Shown here in pieces: positions 6,882-8,772 of a stretch of DNA of 8,772 nt; the first letter of the stretch is position 1; each line of letters starts with the position of its first letter. The notes beneath the pieces are model-generated. The model ran no database searches. It had not been told where the DNA came from and worked only from the letters and a program-made list of their open reading frames with translations. The DNA is taken from positions 1 to 8,772 of the forward strand of contig JAEOTG010000169.1 of NCBI GenBank assembly GCA_016839985.1, in the 5' to 3' direction. The translations under genes were made by a program, and so were the position numbers. The stretch comes from Candidatus Heimdallarchaeota archaeon (GTDB lineage: Archaea; Asgardarchaeota; Heimdallarchaeia; Heimdallarchaeales; Heimdallarchaeaceae).

Positions 6882-6910
6882 TCAAAAGTAAATGCTCAAA
6901 TAGTGATTAA

Positions 6911-7129
6911 ATGGGTAATATACGTACTAGCCAAATAAAGCGTATCTCAAAGCAAATTGTTCGTGATTTTCATGATCAGCTAAATACTGATTTTCAGAAC
7001 AATAAACATGTAGTTGAAGAAGTCTGTTCTCCTATGTCAAAAAAAATGCGTAATCTAATCGCAGGCTATGTAACTAGAATTATGCGTCAATTCAAGGATC
7101 AAAAAATCCAAGTTTTAGAAGAACTTTAA
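6911..7129 (+). CDS. rps17e: 30S ribosomal protein eS17
   Basis: A 72-residue basic protein of the eS17 family, part of the small ribosomal subunit in archaea and eukaryotes. It begins MGNIRTSQIKRISKQIV, like other members, then has the TDFQNNKHVVEEV segment (26-38) and the diagnostic SKKMRNLIAGYVTRIM (43-58), matching the family's SKKxRNxIAGYVT core. The length is normal for the archaeal protein, which lacks the long eukaryotic C-terminal tail. No SD precedes the ATG. It sits between the KaiC-like ATPase and HMG-CoA reductase, each with its own promoter, so it is probably transcribed alone. Its presence is the strongest single sign that the window is archaeal. Confidence 0.95.
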   Translation: MGNIRTSQIKRISKQIVRDFHDQLNTDFQNNKHVVEEVCSPMSKKMRNLIAGYVTRIMRQFKDQKIQVLEEL

Positions 7130-7144
7130 TTCTAAAAATAAACA

Positions 7145-7152
7145 TTTTTTAA
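7145..7152 (+). promoter_or_regulatory. TATA box (TTTTTTAA) of the HMG-CoA reductase gene
   Basis: TTTTTTAA is centred about 26 bases before the ATG at 7174 and preceded by A-rich AAAAATAAACA that could be a BRE. No SD is present, so the mRNA is probably leaderless. The same T6 lies 15 bases past the eS17 stop codon and could also act as that gene's terminator. Confidence 0.5.
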
Positions 7153-7173
7153 CTACCGTTCTTTTCTATTCAT

Positions 7174-8442
7174 ATGGGATTTAGTTCCAGATTATCCAAG
7201 TTTTATGATAAAACAATAGAAGAGCGAAGAAAAATCTTGTCGAAGATTTTTAGCTTATCAGATGATGATATTTCAATTCTAAAAGGAGAAGAAATGGAAG
7301 AAGAAATTTTAGAATATATGATAGAAAATGTTGTTGGTAGAGTTTCTTTGCCTTTGGGAATAGCAACTAACTTCATAGTAAATGGGAAAGAGCATTTAAT
7401 CCCAATGGCTATTGAAGAAACCTCTATTGTCGCAGCAGCAAGCCATGCGGCAAAAATAGCTAGAAAAAAAGGAGGGTTCATTTCAGAGTATACTGGTTCC
7501 TATACTATAGGACAAATGCAGATTTTAGGAATTAAGGATTTTGAAGAAGCAAAAAAAGTAATTAAAGAAAACCAATACTATTTGCTTGATTTAGCTAATT
7601 CCACAAACAAAGTTTTGACAGATTTAGATGGTGGTGCAAAAGACATCGAGATTAGACAAGTTAGAGGTCAGTTGGGTGATTATATGCTTCTTCATCTAAT
7701 AGTTGACACTAAAGATGCCATGGGAGCAAACGCTGTTAACACAATGGTTGAGGAAATCAAACCTAAAATTGAGGAGTATACAGGAGGTAAAGCTCTTCTT
7801 AATATAATATCCAACTATGGATTAAAAAGAATGGTAAAGGTACAAGCAATTTTTGATAAAAAGGAATTAGGTGGGGAAGAGATCGTAAATAAGATACTTT
7901 TAGCAAACGATTTAGCGAAAAATGATCCATATAGAGCAACAACCCATAATAAGGGGATTATGAATGGTGTTACAGCTGTCTTACTAGCTACAGGGAATGA
8001 TACTAGGGCTGTTGAAGCTGGAGCTCACGCATATGCTTCTATAACAGGGAAATATCAAGCACTAACTAAATATGAGAAAAACGAGGATGGAGATTTAGTT
8101 GGATCTCTAGAGATGCCTTTATCAGTAGGAACTATAGGGGGGGCAATAAACATGAATCCTATATACAAGCTTTCTCTAAAACTACTTCAAGTTACAAATG
8201 TTATAGAATTTTCGAATATTGTAGGAGCTGTAGGATTGGCACAAAATCTAGCAGCTTTGAGAGCTCTAGTTGATGAAGGGATTCAAAAAGGACATATGTC
8301 TCTACATGCTAGAAACATGGCAATTAATGCAGGAGCTCAAGGGGAGGAAATAGAGAAGGTTGCAAAACAACTAACTCAAGAAAACAGAATAACATTTGAT
8401 TATGCTAAAGAATTACTTCAAAAGATGAAAGAGGAAGAGTAA
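7174..8442 (+). CDS. hmgA: Hydroxymethylglutaryl-CoA reductase, class II
   Basis: Enzyme reducing HMG-CoA to mevalonate with NAD(P)H, the committed step of the mevalonate pathway that supplies isoprenoids for archaeal membrane lipids. At 422 residues, soluble and without membrane segments, it matches class II enzymes (Pseudomonas mevalonii type): ENVVGRVSLPLGIATNF (51-67), PMAIEETSIVAAAS (77-90) with the catalytic Glu at 81/82, DAMGANAVNT (181-190), Lys260 in HNKGIMNG (258-265), Asp276 in GNDTRAVEAGAHAYA (274-288), GTIGGAI (319-325) and the catalytic His378 in SLHARN (376-381). All catalytic residues are present. Many archaea use the class I enzyme, so class II suggests acquisition by transfer in the lineage, as known for Archaeoglobus and Thermoplasmatales. 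NADH or NADPH preference cannot be read with confidence. ATG at 7174 fits the promoter spacing. Confidence 0.95.
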   Translation: MGFSSRLSKFYDKTIEERRKILSKIFSLSDDDISILKGEEMEEEILEYMIENVVGRVSLPLGIATNFIVNGKEHLIPMAIEETSIVAAASHAAKIARKKGGFISEYTGSYTIGQMQILGIKDFEEAKKVIKENQYYLLDLANSTNKVLTDLDGGAKDIEIRQVRGQLGDYMLLHLIVDTKDAMGANAVNTMVEEIKPKIEEYTGGKALLNIISNYGLKRMVKVQAIFDKKELGGEEIVNKILLANDLAKNDPYRATTHNKGIMNGVTAVLLATGNDTRAVEAGAHAYASITGKYQALTKYEKNEDGDLVGSLEMPLSVGTIGGAINMNPIYKLSLKLLQVTNVIEFSNIVGAVGLAQNLAALRALVDEGIQKGHMSLHARNMAINAGAQGEEIEKVAKQLTQENRITFDYAKELLQKMKEEE

Positions 8443-8469
8443 TAGAAAAAATCTTCTTTCTGTGAAATG

Positions 8470-8477
8470 TTTTTATT
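8470..8477 (+). promoter_or_regulatory. TATA box (TTTTTATT) of the nucleoside phosphorylase gene
   Basis: TTTTTATT is centred about 27 bases before the ATG at 8501, after TGTGAAATG as a possible BRE. No SD is visible, again predicting a leaderless mRNA. The T5 also follows the HMG-CoA reductase stop by about 28 bases and may serve its termination. Confidence 0.5.
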
Positions 8478-8500
8478 ACTCATGTTTTAATTGTATTAAT

Positions 8501-8772
8501 ATGGGAAATGAAGGAAAAAAACCGTTAGCTGACAAACCTGTTTTTGAGGAAGGAAAACAATATCATATAGAATGCAAACCAGGTGATTTATCAGGTCCTG
8601 TATTGTTACCTGGAGATCCAGAAAGAGCAAAAAGAATTGCTGAAACTTGGGATGATTTTCATGAAGTTGCAGGACATCGTCAGTATTACTCATATACAGG
8701 AAAAGTTCATGATGTTCCCATCAGTGTTACATCAACAGGAATAGGAACACCTGCTTGCGAAATTGCTCTAAC
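8501..8772 (+). CDS. Nucleoside phosphorylase, uridine/purine (NP-I) family; 3' end beyond window
   Basis: The first 90 residues of an NP-I family nucleoside phosphorylase, which splits nucleosides with phosphate into base and (deoxy)ribose 1-phosphate for salvage. Visible: YHIECKPGDL (21-30), the phosphate-binding VLLPGDPERAKRIA (34-47) with Asp39 and Arg42, RQYYSYTGK (60-68) and STGIGTPACEIAL (78-90), which match uridine phosphorylase-like members best. Substrate-choosing residues lie in the missing C-terminal part, so uridine, purine or methylthioadenosine types cannot be separated. The first ~20 residues (MGNEGKKPLADKPVFEEGKQ) are a polar extension before the conserved core. ATG at 8501 fits the upstream TATA box. 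The reading frame is open to the window end. Confidence 0.88.
   Translation, partial: MGNEGKKPLADKPVFEEGKQYHIECKPGDLSGPVLLPGDPERAKRIAETWDDFHEVAGHRQYYSYTGKVHDVPISVTSTGIGTPACEIAL

Noticed and set aside
6829..6910. Possible small RNA or tRNA in the gap before eS17
   Set aside because: The 82-base gap is A/T-rich with no cloverleaf or stable stem visible; it is explained by promoter elements.
7203..7481. 92-residue minus-strand frame inside HMG-CoA reductase
   Set aside because: It is antisense to a conserved region of the reductase with no independent support.
8496..8693. 65-residue minus-strand frame over the nucleoside phosphorylase start
   Set aside because: The plus strand encodes the conserved GDPER and STGIG motifs; the minus frame has no motif or promoter.

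Overview
The window is AT-rich and reads as archaeal chromosome. It encodes ribosomal protein eS17 (a family of archaea and eukaryotes, absent from bacteria), two inositol-1-phosphate synthase homologues of the archaeal/actinobacterial length class, a KaiC-like ATPase, and class II HMG-CoA reductase. Most plus-strand genes have a TATA-like box centred about 25-28 bases before an ATG and no Shine-Dalgarno sequence, the layout of archaeal leaderless transcripts. The lineage cannot be fixed from this window. An Asgard or other uncultivated mesophilic archaeon is only a guess from base composition and gene content.

Layout. A polyprenyl diphosphate synthase on the plus strand (to 989) may start upstream of the window. 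It converges on a minus-strand, two-gene operon (3180 to 1014): a canonical inositol-3-phosphate synthase followed by a divergent paralogue that has lost the active-site lysines. A 91-base divergent promoter region separates that operon from a plus-strand nucleotide-sugar epimerase (3272-4192). Then, all on the plus strand, come a 602-residue protein with an N-terminal PIN nuclease domain and a long helical region (4249-6057), a single-domain KaiC/RadA-like ATPase (6109-6828), ribosomal protein eS17 (6911-7129), class II HMG-CoA reductase (7174-8442), and the 5' end of a uridine/purine-type nucleoside phosphorylase (8501 to the window end).

How the genes fit together. HMG-CoA reductase (mevalonate), the prenyl synthase (isoprenoid chains) and inositol-phosphate synthase (inositol head group or inositol-derived solutes) could all feed membrane lipid synthesis, and the epimerase could supply sugars for glycolipids or glycoproteins. 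This is inference from families; only the two synthase genes show a real operon link. The PIN protein and the KaiC-like gene lie close together but each appears to have its own promoter. No stretch over 300 bases lacks a gene. I saw no tRNA, rRNA, CRISPR array, insertion sequence or long repeat.

The points most worth a second look are the lysine-depleted synthase paralogue, the large PIN/helical-repeat protein beside a KaiC-like ATPase, the prenyl synthase with altered motifs, and the regular promoter-to-ATG spacing.
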